Part shown: positions 1 to 6,683 of the stretch, piece by piece | Layout: every line of letters begins with the position of its first letter | Numbering within the stretch: the stretch's first letter is position 1 | Assembly: GCA_029265355.1 (NCBI GenBank) | Contig: JAJUJL010000028.1 | Span: 1-47,796 of the forward strand | Length of the DNA: 47,796 nt | Source: Chloroflexota bacterium | GTDB taxonomy: Bacteria; Chloroflexota; Anaerolineae; Anaerolineales; UBA4823 | Direction: 5' to 3' | The notes under the pieces: generated by a model | What the model saw: the letters and a program-made list of their open reading frames with translations, nothing else | Told to the model about the DNA's origin: nothing | Databases searched by the model: none | Position numbers and translations under genes: made by a program

Positions 1-277
1 CCTCATCGGTGGGGGCGAAGACAGTGAAGGGGCCTTCACCTTTGAGGGTGTCCACCAGCCCGGCAGCCTGCACGGCAGCTACCAGGGTGGTGAAGCGACC
101 ATCGGCTACGGCGGTGTCAACGATGTCCGAAAGCTGCGGAGCTGGGGTCGGGGGGACTGCCGTTGCCGTCGGGGCGGGTGGCTGAGTGGCAACTGGGGTA
201 GCCGCAGGCGCACAGGCAGCCAATACGAGAGAAGCAATTACCAGTACGAACAAGCTAACTAACGATAAGCGTTTCAC
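1..277 (-). CDS. Fasciclin (FAS1) domain lipoprotein, 3' end cut by window edge
   Basis: The gene reads leftwards from a GTG codon preceded by an AAAGGG ribosome site and runs off the window. The visible 92 residues start with a signal peptide ending in a lipobox (LVLAAC), so the mature protein should be lipid-anchored on the outer face of the membrane. A Thr/Pro/Ala-rich linker follows (about residues 24-48). The start of a FAS1 fold comes next: [19 protein letters not shown], then [11 protein letters not shown], the classic H1 region. FAS1 proteins mediate adhesion or surface interactions. The gene is divergent from the SDR-photolyase pair, and fasciclin genes are known companions of photolyase clusters in other bacteria. 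The call is strong; the exact role is unknown. Confidence 0.85.
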   Translation of the reverse strand, partial: MKRLSLVSLFVLVIASLVLAACAPAATPVATQPPAPTATAVPPTPAPQLSDIVDTAVADGRFTTLVAAVQAAGLVDTLKGEGPFTVFAPTDE

Positions 278-476
278 GTCTCATTCCCTTTCATATATTG
301 TATATATTTGGTATACTTATTATAAAGTATTATAGACAAAACCTGTACATTGTCAAGCGCGAATCGCAATTCTTATCAAGCTCTCATTGAGGTTCACGAA
401 GCACACTCAACAAGATAAGATCAGTCGAAAGTGCGCAGTGCAGTTACAATACGAATGAAATGATCGGAGAAATGAG
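278..476. promoter_or_regulatory. Divergent A/T-rich promoter region with TGTATA-type sites
   Basis: This spacer separates the fasciclin gene (leftwards) from the SDR-photolyase pair (rightwards). It is much richer in A/T than its surroundings. At 293-305 it has ATATATTGTATAT, and at 300-316 an inverted repeat GTATA-N7-TATAC. The 11-mer ATATTGTATAT recurs in both orientations in the other divergent region (4719-4729 and 4777-4787). This is most simply read as an operator shared by these transcripts. The regulator is not encoded in the window. Confidence 0.5.
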
Positions 477-1109
477 ATGAGTCAAAATGCAATGATATGG
501 GGCGCAGGTGGCGCGATTGGCAGCGCATTGGTGACGATGCTGCTGGAGGCAGGTTGGCAGATTGCGGCCCTGGGAAGGCTCAGCAGCGAAGCGGAGCAGA
601 GCGGCGCGGTTGCCATCGATGCAGAGGTGGGCGATGATTTTTCCGTGCGTACGGCAGTCAACGCCGCCGCGCAGGAGCTGGGTGAGGTAAACCTGTGGGT
701 TTATGCTGCGGGGGATATCGCTGCCCGTCCGGTGGGCGAAATGGAGCTGGCGGATTGGCGGCGCATCCTGGATGCCAACCTTACGGGCGCCTATTTGACG
801 ACGCACCACAGCTTGCCGCTGCTGGCAAAAGACGCCCACCTGTTCTACCTGGGCGCGGTCAGCGAGCGCATGCGTCTGCCAGGCCTGGGTGCTTACGCCG
901 CCGCAAAAGCCGGTTTGGAAGCGCTGGCGGAAGTGGTGCGCAAGGAAACTCGCCGCCGGGTGAGCGTGGTGCGCCCCAGCGCAGTGGATACGCCATTTTG
1001 GGATAAGGTGCCTTTCAAGCTGCCGCCGCACCATCTGGCGGCGCAGGATGTGGCAGTGCGCATCCTGCAGGCTTACGCCGATGGACACCAGGGGCTGCTG
1101 GACATTTGA
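477..1109 (+). CDS. Short-chain dehydrogenase/reductase (SDR)
   Basis: A 210-residue Rossmann protein. The N-terminal cofactor loop is GAGGAIGSA (residues 9-17), NLTGAY is the structural Asn motif, and the active site has Ser129 with Tyr140-x3-Lys144 (YAAAK). It should therefore be a functional NAD(P)-dependent oxidoreductase of unknown substrate. GGAG lies 11 nt before the chosen ATG. The stop overlaps the next start (TGATG), so it is translationally coupled to the photolyase. SDRs of this short type are often found beside photolyases in light-induced gene sets, so a light-stress role is a reasonable inference. Confidence 0.85.
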   Translation: MSQNAMIWGAGGAIGSALVTMLLEAGWQIAALGRLSSEAEQSGAVAIDAEVGDDFSVRTAVNAAAQELGEVNLWVYAAGDIAARPVGEMELADWRRILDANLTGAYLTTHHSLPLLAKDAHLFYLGAVSERMRLPGLGAYAAAKAGLEALAEVVRKETRRRVSVVRPSAVDTPFWDKVPFKLPPHHLAAQDVAVRILQAYADGHQGLLDI

Positions 1110-2620
1110 TGACGATCGCGGTTTGGATCCTAGGCGACCAACTGCTGGCATGCCACCCGGCGCTTGCCCCGTACCAGGAGGATAAAGCCCGGGTACGAGT
1201 CGTCATCCTGGAATCCCAGGCGCGGTTGCGGCGCTTGCCATACCATCGCAAGAAGCTGGTCCTGCTGGTGAGCGCCATGCGGCATTACGCCGGGTATCTG
1301 CGGGCAAACGGCTGGCAGGTGGATTACAGGATTGCGGCGGATGCGCTGAGTGGGCTGAAAGCGCAGGTTGCCGAGCAGCGTCCGGAGTGGTTGGAGACCA
1401 TGGCGGCCAGCGAATACCGCGGTCGCCTTTTTCAGCACAGCTTGCCAGAGCGCCTGGGAATCCCGATCAGGGTATTGGCAAATACCCAATTCTTAAGCGG
1501 CAGGTATGATCCCTTCCCCGATGCTGGGGGAAGGCAACGGGTGGTGATGGAGAATTACTATCGTCGTATGCGGCGTCATTTCCGGTTGCTGATGAGCGAA
1601 GACGGAGAGCCGATCGGAGGACGATGGAACTACGACGCGCAGAATCGCAAGCCATTGCCTAAGGAGATAGCGGCGCCCGCGTTTCAGCGCTTTGAGGCAG
1701 ATGAGATCACCCGGCAAGTGATGCTCGAGATCGAGCAAGCCGGAGTTGGGACGGGTGAAGCGAGCGGTTTTGACCTGGCTGTGACGCATGCCCAGGCGCA
1801 GCAGGCGCTGCAAGATTTTCTCGATCACCGGCTGGGGCTTTTTGGCGCCTATGAGGATGCCATGAGCGCGGAGCAAGCAGTGCTGTTTCATTCCAGGCTG
1901 TCTCCTTACCTGAACCTGGGCTTGTTGGAGCCGTTAGACGTTGCGCGTCGAGCAGAAGAACGCTACCTGATGGGCAATGCACCGATCAATTCCGTGGAAG
2001 GCTTCATCCGGCAGGTGGTTGGGTGGCGGGAATACATCTATTGGCAGTACTGGCGGCTGATGCCGGACTTGGAGCGGCAGAATTTCTGGCAGGCGCAGCG
2101 CCGACTACCAGAATTTTTCTGGAATGGTGAGACACAGATGGACTGCCTGCGGCATGCCATCCAGCGCGCCCTGAAGGATGGCTACACCCACCACATCGAG
2201 CGCCTGATGGTGGTAGCCAACTTTTGCCTGCTGGCGGGAGTCGATCCACAGGAAGTCAATGCGTGGTTTTTGTCGAGCTTCGTGGATGCCTATGAGTGGG
2301 TGATGGCGCCGAATGTGTTTGGCATGGGGCTGCACGCCGATGGCGGCATGGTAGGCACAAAACCCTATATCGCTTCGGCGAACTACATCAATAAGATGAG
2401 CGATTACTGCCAGGGCTGTATATTTGACCACCGCCAGCGTACAGGAGCGGAAGCATGCCCATTCAATTACCTGTATTGGAATTTCTTGATCGAGCACGAA
2501 AGCCAGTTACGCGCCAACCCGCGCATGGGGCCGAATGTGCTGGGCCTTTCCAGGCTGGATGGGGATGAACGCCGGAGAATCCAGGCCGCCGCGCAACAAT
2601 TTCTGGAAGCGTTAGAATGA
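1109..2620 (+). CDS. Iron-sulfur photolyase/cryptochrome (FeS-BCP, PhrB-like)
   Basis: This 503-residue protein belongs to the prokaryotic 6-4 photolyase group, known from Agrobacterium PhrB and Rhodobacter CryB. It carries an FAD domain plus a [4Fe-4S] cluster. It starts with the alpha/beta antenna domain (IAVWILGDQLL). All four expected cluster ligands are present: Cys346 (MDCLRH), Cys434 and Cys437 (YCQGC) and Cys450 (ACPFNYLYW), with the spacing of the family. Helical FAD-domain motifs such as EGFIRQVVGWREYIYW and WVMAPNVFGMGLHADGG are intact. Full length, so probably functional in light-driven repair of (6-4) lesions. An upstream in-frame TTG (1106) is possible, but the ATG overlapping the SDR stop is preferred. 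Confidence 0.9.
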   Translation: MTIAVWILGDQLLACHPALAPYQEDKARVRVVILESQARLRRLPYHRKKLVLLVSAMRHYAGYLRANGWQVDYRIAADALSGLKAQVAEQRPEWLETMAASEYRGRLFQHSLPERLGIPIRVLANTQFLSGRYDPFPDAGGRQRVVMENYYRRMRRHFRLLMSEDGEPIGGRWNYDAQNRKPLPKEIAAPAFQRFEADEITRQVMLEIEQAGVGTGEASGFDLAVTHAQAQQALQDFLDHRLGLFGAYEDAMSAEQAVLFHSRLSPYLNLGLLEPLDVARRAEERYLMGNAPINSVEGFIRQVVGWREYIYWQYWRLMPDLERQNFWQAQRRLPEFFWNGETQMDCLRHAIQRALKDGYTHHIERLMVVANFCLLAGVDPQEVNAWFLSSFVDAYEWVMAPNVFGMGLHADGGMVGTKPYIASANYINKMSDYCQGCIFDHRQRTGAEACPFNYLYWNFLIEHESQLRANPRMGPNVLGLSRLDGDERRRIQAAAQQFLEALE

Positions 2621-2887
2621 TCCGGAAGACCCGGCTCACCGACGCGGCCGTAAACGCCGACCATCGTAGGGCGGTGAGCAAATGCTCGGCAGTGGCTTGA
2701 CGGGAGATGTGGACGGCTTCGATATGAGCGAATACGCCGCAGGCGATGCGGCGATTTGCCAGGCGGTTACTAACGCAACGCCCCTTGTCCAGCAGCACCG
2801 CCTGCAAGTCGGCAGCCGATTACCGGCTGCCGACGATGAGCCCGGCGATGCCACCACCGATGATCCGGCAGGAGGATTGCTTACCAT
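2620..2887 (-). pseudogene. Relic of a renalase-like NAD(P)/FAD-dependent oxidoreductase
   Basis: Read on the minus strand from about 2867, one frame gives RIIGGGIAGLIVGSR, a stop, then LQAVLLDKGRCVSNRLANRR. This is the FAD-binding GxGxxG strand followed by the V-L-D-K-G-R-G-x-G-G-R-L-A-T-R-R motif of renalase-like amine oxidases. An in-frame TAA, a missing ATG in that frame and substitutions in the glycine-rich motif show decay. The remaining roughly 240 residues expected for the family are absent, because the photolyase gene begins where the similarity fades. Such FAD oxidoreductases are common neighbours of photolyase and SDR genes, so this looks like a lost member of the cluster. Confidence 0.6.
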
Positions 2888-2902
2888 CCAGGCGCAGCGG
2901 CG

Positions 2903-4645
2903 TCACTCCAACAGCCGCCCGGCCAAAGAGTATTCTTCGGCAGTCTCAATCTCTGGCAGCAACCCGTCCGGGAGCGGTGGGACGGGCTCGGGGTGCAGTG
3001 ATAGCGCCTCGTTCTCCAGGCTGAGGACGAAATTCACCTGCATGGCAGGATCCAGGGCAGGGAAATCATAGCGCTGGTGGGCGCCGCGGCTTTCACACCG
3101 GGCGCGGGCAGCCAACAGGGTGGCTTCGGCGACGACCAAAGAGGCGCGCAGGTCCAAAGCGATAGCCAGGTCGCGGTAACCTTCCGAGTTTGGACGCACA
3201 TCCACCTGTTCCGCCATGGATTTCAGCTCGTTGATCTTCTGCAAGCCTTGCGACAGGCGCTCTTCGGAGCGCACCACGCCGCAATTTTCCCACATATTGT
3301 TGCGTAAGGCGCGTTGCAAGGGTCGAGCAAGCTCTTTCCCTTCGCGGATGAGGCTATCCAGATCGTCTACGGCGGATTTGATGACAGCCGGTGAACGAAG
3401 CTGGCTATGCAGGGAACGTGAGTAGGCGGCCGCGTTCTCCCCGGCGCGCCGCCCAAAGACCAGGGTTTCGGTCAGCGAGTTGCCTCCCAGTCGGTTGGCG
3501 CCGTGCAGCCCGCTGGTCACTTCACCGGCCGCGAACAAACCCTGGGTGCGGGTGGCGGTGGTATCAGGGTCGATGACCACGCCGCCCATCGAGTAATGCG
3601 CGGTGGGGGCGACTTCCATAGGTTGGGTGGAGATATCCAGCATCTGGGCTTCCAGGAACTGGCGGTACATGCGCGGTAGTTTTTCGAGGATGTGGTCTTT
3701 GCTGCGATGGCTGATATCCAGGTACACACCGCCATTGGGTGTGCCGCGCCCCTCGATGATCTCGGTGTAGACAGCCAGGGCGACCCGGTCGCGAGTGGAT
3801 AGTTCCATGCGCACAGGGTCGTAGCGGGTCATGAATCGCTCACCCAGGTTGTTGCGCAAGATGCCGCCTTCACCGCGCACGGCCTCGGTGACCAGCGTGC
3901 CAGCCCAATCTTCGGGCGTGACCATACCCGTAGGATGGAATTGAACCAGCTCCATGTCGGAAAGCAAGGCGCCAGCCTGGAGGGCCAGGTACATGCCGTC
4001 GCCGGTGTTTTCATCGCGACGGGACGAGGAGCGGCGCCACAGGCGGGTGTGCCCGCCGGCAGCCAGCACCACGGCGTCCGCCAGGTAAATGGTGCGCTCG
4101 CCGGTGTTGATATCGAAGCCCAGGGCGCCAAAACAAACCTGGTCATCCACCAGCAGGCGGGTGATGTACTGGTGCTCGTGGACTGGGATGCCCAGCTCGA
4201 TAACTTTTTTGTCCAGTGTGTTCATGATCTCACGCCCGGTGTAATCGCCGGCGTAGCAGGTGCGCCGGTAGCGGTGAGCGCCAAAAAAGCGCTGGTCCAG
4301 CAGGCCATTGGGCGTGCGGGCAAAGCGCGCCCCCCAGCCGGCCAGTTCAGTGACCGCCTGAGGCGCCTCGATCACCATGATCTCGATCATGCGAGGATTG
4401 GCGAGCTGGTAGGCTTCTTGCCAGGTATCGGCGAAGTGGAATTTCCAGTTGTCTTGCGGGTCAACGTTTCCAAAGGCAGCGTTGATGCCGCCGGCTGCCA
4501 GGACGGTGTGGGCGTCTTTGCGTAAACGCTTTCCGACCACCAAGACTTCGACGCCAGACATGTGTGCGGCGATGGCAGCGCGTAGACCGGCTGCGCCGGA
4601 GCCAATAACGAGTACGTTTGATATGACAGTGCGGGGGGTGTTCAT
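2903..4645 (-). CDS. Fumarate reductase/succinate dehydrogenase-like flavoprotein (orphan)
   Basis: A 580-residue member of the SdhA/FrdA/NadB family. It has an N-terminal FAD-binding GSGAAGLRAA (residues 12-21). A His sits in DAHTVLAAGGIN, where SdhA/FrdA attach FAD covalently and L-aspartate oxidase usually does not. Substrate-site motifs are FHPTGM, TRDRVALAV, AHYSMGG and HGANRLGGNSL, followed by a C-terminal capping domain. No iron-sulfur or membrane subunit lies beside it; the true sdhA is a separate gene at 8883-10673. It could be a soluble fumarate reductase, a dicarboxylate oxidase or a NadB-like enzyme; the retained His favours FrdA-like chemistry. Its promoter lies in the A/T-rich region upstream. 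Confidence 0.75.
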   Translation of the reverse strand: MNTPRTVISNVLVIGSGAAGLRAAIAAHMSGVEVLVVGKRLRKDAHTVLAAGGINAAFGNVDPQDNWKFHFADTWQEAYQLANPRMIEIMVIEAPQAVTELAGWGARFARTPNGLLDQRFFGAHRYRRTCYAGDYTGREIMNTLDKKVIELGIPVHEHQYITRLLVDDQVCFGALGFDINTGERTIYLADAVVLAAGGHTRLWRRSSSRRDENTGDGMYLALQAGALLSDMELVQFHPTGMVTPEDWAGTLVTEAVRGEGGILRNNLGERFMTRYDPVRMELSTRDRVALAVYTEIIEGRGTPNGGVYLDISHRSKDHILEKLPRMYRQFLEAQMLDISTQPMEVAPTAHYSMGGVVIDPDTTATRTQGLFAAGEVTSGLHGANRLGGNSLTETLVFGRRAGENAAAYSRSLHSQLRSPAVIKSAVDDLDSLIREGKELARPLQRALRNNMWENCGVVRSEERLSQGLQKINELKSMAEQVDVRPNSEGYRDLAIALDLRASLVVAEATLLAARARCESRGAHQRYDFPALDPAMQVNFVLSLENEALSLHPEPVPPLPDGLLPEIETAEEYSLAGRLLE

Positions 4646-5017
4646 CTGTAAATACCTCTAAAAATTGTGCAATTTGCTCGTTTTGTTGGGGGCTATCGAA
4701 TTTCCCCGGTGTGTTTAGATATTGTATATATATTAGCATGCATGCAGGTGAAAGTCAAGTTTCTAATGAAATATAAATATACAATATATTGACATTATAT
4801 AAACAATGGGATAGACTAGCTACATGTCGTTGACACGATGATAAGTTGCTTGGTGTTTCGCCGGAAGTGTTTTTACAAAATGTGAACGAGCACCGGTGAA
4901 ACCCTGGAGTAAACTGCCGTCACGATGGCCGATTTACTCCAAACACTTTCGGCGGTTTACTTAGATGCATGAGTTCGAGATGACAAAGAAGATGGTTTAT
5001 CGGAATTGGAGGCTGCA
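4646..5017. promoter_or_regulatory. Divergent promoter region with inverted A/T-rich 11-mers
   Basis: A 372-nt spacer between the leftward flavoprotein gene and the rightward small-protein operon. The word ATATTGTATAT (4719-4729) is repeated exactly as its reverse complement at 4777-4787, with 47 nt between. The same word occurs in the fasciclin/SDR spacer. The right half holds copy 1 of a 66-nt repeat (4895-4960). I see no further gene here. Confidence 0.5.
4895..4960 (+). repeat. 66-nt dispersed repeat, copy 1
   Basis: It matches 7975-8040 without gaps at about 70% identity. The conserved parts are the left end (GAAACCCTGG, then GTAAAC-Y-GCCG) and the right end (CTTTC then GCGGTTTAC). The interior has diverged. 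GTAAACTGCCG at the left is the near reverse complement of GGCGGTTTAC at the right, so each copy can fold into a stem. It lies just upstream of the small membrane protein gene. Confidence 0.6.
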
Positions 5018-5161
5018 ATGTACAGCATACTGATAGCGATATTGATTGCATGGGTTTTGATTGATCGCATGAGATCCGGGCAGCAATTGTCGCGCCCCGT
5101 GAAGATCCCGGTGGCAACAATGACGCACCGGCGCTATCTGCGCCGAATCATCCAGCGGTGA
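5018..5161 (+). CDS. Small single-span membrane protein (47 aa)
   Basis: ATG 7 nt after a good GGAGG site. The product begins MYSILIAILIAWVLIDRM, a likely membrane helix, and ends in a basic cytoplasmic-type tail (HRRYLRRIIQR). Its stop overlaps the GTG start of the next gene, which supports real translation and coupling. I recognise no family. The context (thioredoxin-fold and DoxX proteins downstream) suggests a small subunit or anchor of a membrane redox module, but that is inference. Confidence 0.6.
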   Translation: MYSILIAILIAWVLIDRMRSGQQLSRPVKIPVATMTHRRYLRRIIQR

Positions 5162-5664
5162 ATGCAATGAAGCTGCACCTGAAATTCCCGACTCTTTTGG
5201 CATCCAACCTGGAGCAGCGCCTGCTGAGCCTGCCGCAAGACCTGGAGGGTGAGCTGAACATCTTGTTCATCCCATTCGCACAGTGGCATCAATTGATGGT
5301 AAATGCCTGGCTGCCATTGGTGAAGGGGCTGGAGGCGCATTACGCGGCTGTGCACTATTATGAATTACCGGTGATCCAGGAAATGAGCGCAGAATTCCAA
5401 GACGTGATCAATGCCGGTATGCGCGCCGGTATTCCGGAGGTGGACGCCCGCGAGCGCACGATCACATTGTTTGTGGACAAGCCGGTTTTCCGGGGGAGCC
5501 TGGGATTACCGAGTGAAGATACGGTATACATTTTATTGATAGATCGCTTTGGAAACGTGGTGTGGCGCGGCGAGGGAGGGCCGACCCCGAGAAATATCTC
5601 TGGGCTGGTGAAGGCTGTGGAGGGACGCCTGGCGCTGCGATTGCCGCAGCATGTGAATATTTAG
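5158..5664 (+). CDS. Thioredoxin-fold protein resembling ATP10
   Basis: 168 residues from the GTG that overlaps the preceding stop; an ATG at 5167 is the alternative. The pattern LNILFIPFAQWHQLMVNAWL, YELPVI, AGIPEVDARERTITLF, FRGSLGLPSEDTVYILLIDR and GNVVWRGEGGPTP resembles mitochondrial ATP10 and AhpC/TSA-like thioredoxin folds: a beta strand, a catalytic-loop region without the CxxC, a cis-Pro-type hairpin and a final strand. No cysteine pair is present, so it is unlikely to be a thiol oxidoreductase and may act as an assembly factor or binding protein. No signal peptide is evident. It is in an operon with the small membrane protein and the DoxX gene. Confidence 0.6.
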   Translation: MNAMKLHLKFPTLLASNLEQRLLSLPQDLEGELNILFIPFAQWHQLMVNAWLPLVKGLEAHYAAVHYYELPVIQEMSAEFQDVINAGMRAGIPEVDARERTITLFVDKPVFRGSLGLPSEDTVYILLIDRFGNVVWRGEGGPTPRNISGLVKAVEGRLALRLPQHVNI

Positions 5665-5674
5665 AGGTGTGAAA

Positions 5675-6235
5675 ATGACCGGCTGGAGACGAAACTGGCG
5701 TCGATTTTCCGCCAGGTTTATGCAATTGGATGTGGCGATAACAGCGTGGATGGCGCGCTATGGTATTGTGCTGTTGCGCGCCAGCCTGGGGATCGTGTTT
5801 TTGTGGTTTGGGGCGCTGAAATTCTTCCCAGGAATGAGCCCAGCGGAGGACCTGGCAGTGCGCACGATCGAGCGTCTGACGCTGGGCATGATCCCCGCAG
5901 ATACGGCTTTGTGGCTGTTGGCAGCCTGGGAAAGCCTGATTGGTTTGGGCCTGATCTTCGGGAAATTCATGCGGGCGACTCTGCTGCTCTTATTTGCCCA
6001 GATGATTGGCACAATCAGCCCGGTGTTTTTCTTTCCCCAAGAAGTCTTTGCGGTGATCCCCTATGCGCCAACGCTGGAGGGACAGTACATCATTAAGAAC
6101 CTGGTAATTGTCAGCGCTGCGCTGGTCATTGGCGCTACGGTGCGTGGAGGAGCCGTGGTCGCCGATCCTGCGATTGCTCGCCTGGCGCGCTGGAAACAAA
6201 ATGCATCCGGTGAAGTCGTAGAAGACAGGCAGTAA
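5675..6235 (+). CDS. DoxX-family integral membrane protein
   Basis: About 186 residues with four predicted membrane helices: LLRASLGIVFLWFGALKFFPG, ALWLLAAWESLIGLGLIFG, LLLLFAQMIGTISPVFFF and NLVIVSAALVIGATV. The first helix with GALKFFPG is typical of DoxX/YkgB-like proteins, which are linked to respiratory quinone and thiol redox chemistry. The ATG at 5675 is chosen because AGAGG lies 7 nt before it; a GTG at 5669 would sit too close. Third gene of a short operon that ends at the hairpins downstream. Confidence 0.75.
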   Translation: MTGWRRNWRRFSARFMQLDVAITAWMARYGIVLLRASLGIVFLWFGALKFFPGMSPAEDLAVRTIERLTLGMIPADTALWLLAAWESLIGLGLIFGKFMRATLLLLFAQMIGTISPVFFFPQEVFAVIPYAPTLEGQYIIKNLVIVSAALVIGATVRGGAVVADPAIARLARWKQNASGEVVEDRQ

Positions 6236-6271
6236 AATGACCAGCAGGAGCTTCTCTCGAGAAAGAAAAAA

Positions 6272-6308
6272 CCAGCCTACAGGGTGAGGGGGGCACCCTG
6301 TAGGCTGG
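6272..6308 (-). terminator. Perfect 14-bp hairpin, terminator for minus-strand transcripts
   Basis: Stem arms CCAGCCTACAGGGT and ACCCTGTAGGCTGG pair perfectly around the loop GAGGGGGGC. On the minus strand the stem is followed by TTTTTTCTTTC, a good U-tract, so it should stop transcription coming from tRNA-Arg. Its apex is identical to that of the hairpin at 6407-6445 although the lower stems differ. Confidence 0.7.
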
Positions 6309-6406
6309 CATAATACAAGTTTAAGTCGATTGAATTCTGCTCTGCATACGAATTCCATACCAGATTTGTGTTTGTCTGAAATTCGTTTCGTGCGGGGCGC
6401 TTAAAT

Positions 6407-6453
6407 GTTGAACGCCTGGGTGAGGGGGGCACCCAGACGTTCAACGATTTTTA
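6407..6453 (+). terminator. 15-bp hairpin, terminator of the DoxX operon
   Basis: Arms 6407-6421 and 6431-6445 pair with one C-A mismatch around the loop GAGGGGGGC. They are followed on the plus strand by GATTTTTATT. The apex GGGT-GAGGGGGGC-ACCC is shared exactly with 6282-6298. Confidence 0.7.
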
Positions 6454-6515
6454 TTATACACAAGTCTCTAAAAAATGCAAGGGTTTTGAGAAAATTTACG
6501 CAAAATTAATCTCAG

Positions 6516-6588
6516 CGCCCCAGGCGGGAGTCGAACCCACAACCTCGGCCTTAGGAGAGCCTCGCTCTATCCTTTGAGCTACTGGGGC
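6516..6588 (-). tRNA. tRNA-Arg (anticodon CCT)
   Basis: The minus strand folds as a standard cloverleaf. Acceptor GCCCCAG/CTGGGGC, D stem GCTC/GAGC, and an anticodon loop CTCCTAA giving CCT (reads AGG). The T arm is GTGGG-TTCGACT-CCCGC. The anticodon stem has an A-G mismatch at the top. CCA is not encoded. A clear promoter lies 10 nt upstream. Confidence 0.92.
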
Positions 6589-6597
6589 AACGAGGCG

Positions 6598-6626
6598 ATT
6601 ATAGCATCGGGTGAGGGGGAAGGCAA
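6598..6626 (-). promoter_or_regulatory. Sigma-70-type promoter of tRNA-Arg
   Basis: On the minus strand, TTGCCT and a perfect TATAAT are separated by 17 nt. The -10 box ends 10 nt before the tRNA. Confidence 0.7.
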
Positions 6627-6636
6627 GTGAGAGGAG

Positions 6637-6677
6637 CTGGGTGGTTTTGCACGGCAATACCGTGCAAAACCACCCAG
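6637..6677 (-). terminator. Perfect 18-bp hairpin after the lipoprotein gene
   Basis: CTGGGTGGTTTTGCACGG pairs perfectly with its complement around a 5-nt loop (CAATA), 6 nt beyond the stop codon of the leftward lipoprotein gene. There is no T-run after it, so it may act as an mRNA 3'-end stabiliser or weak terminator, insulating the tRNA promoter. Confidence 0.55.
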
Positions 6678-6683
6678 CGGTTG

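Noticed and set aside
2682..3071. 129-codon plus-strand frame between photolyase and flavoprotein
   Set aside because: The minus strand carries the FAD-oxidoreductase relic and the flavoprotein end; the plus frame has no ribosome site or motif.
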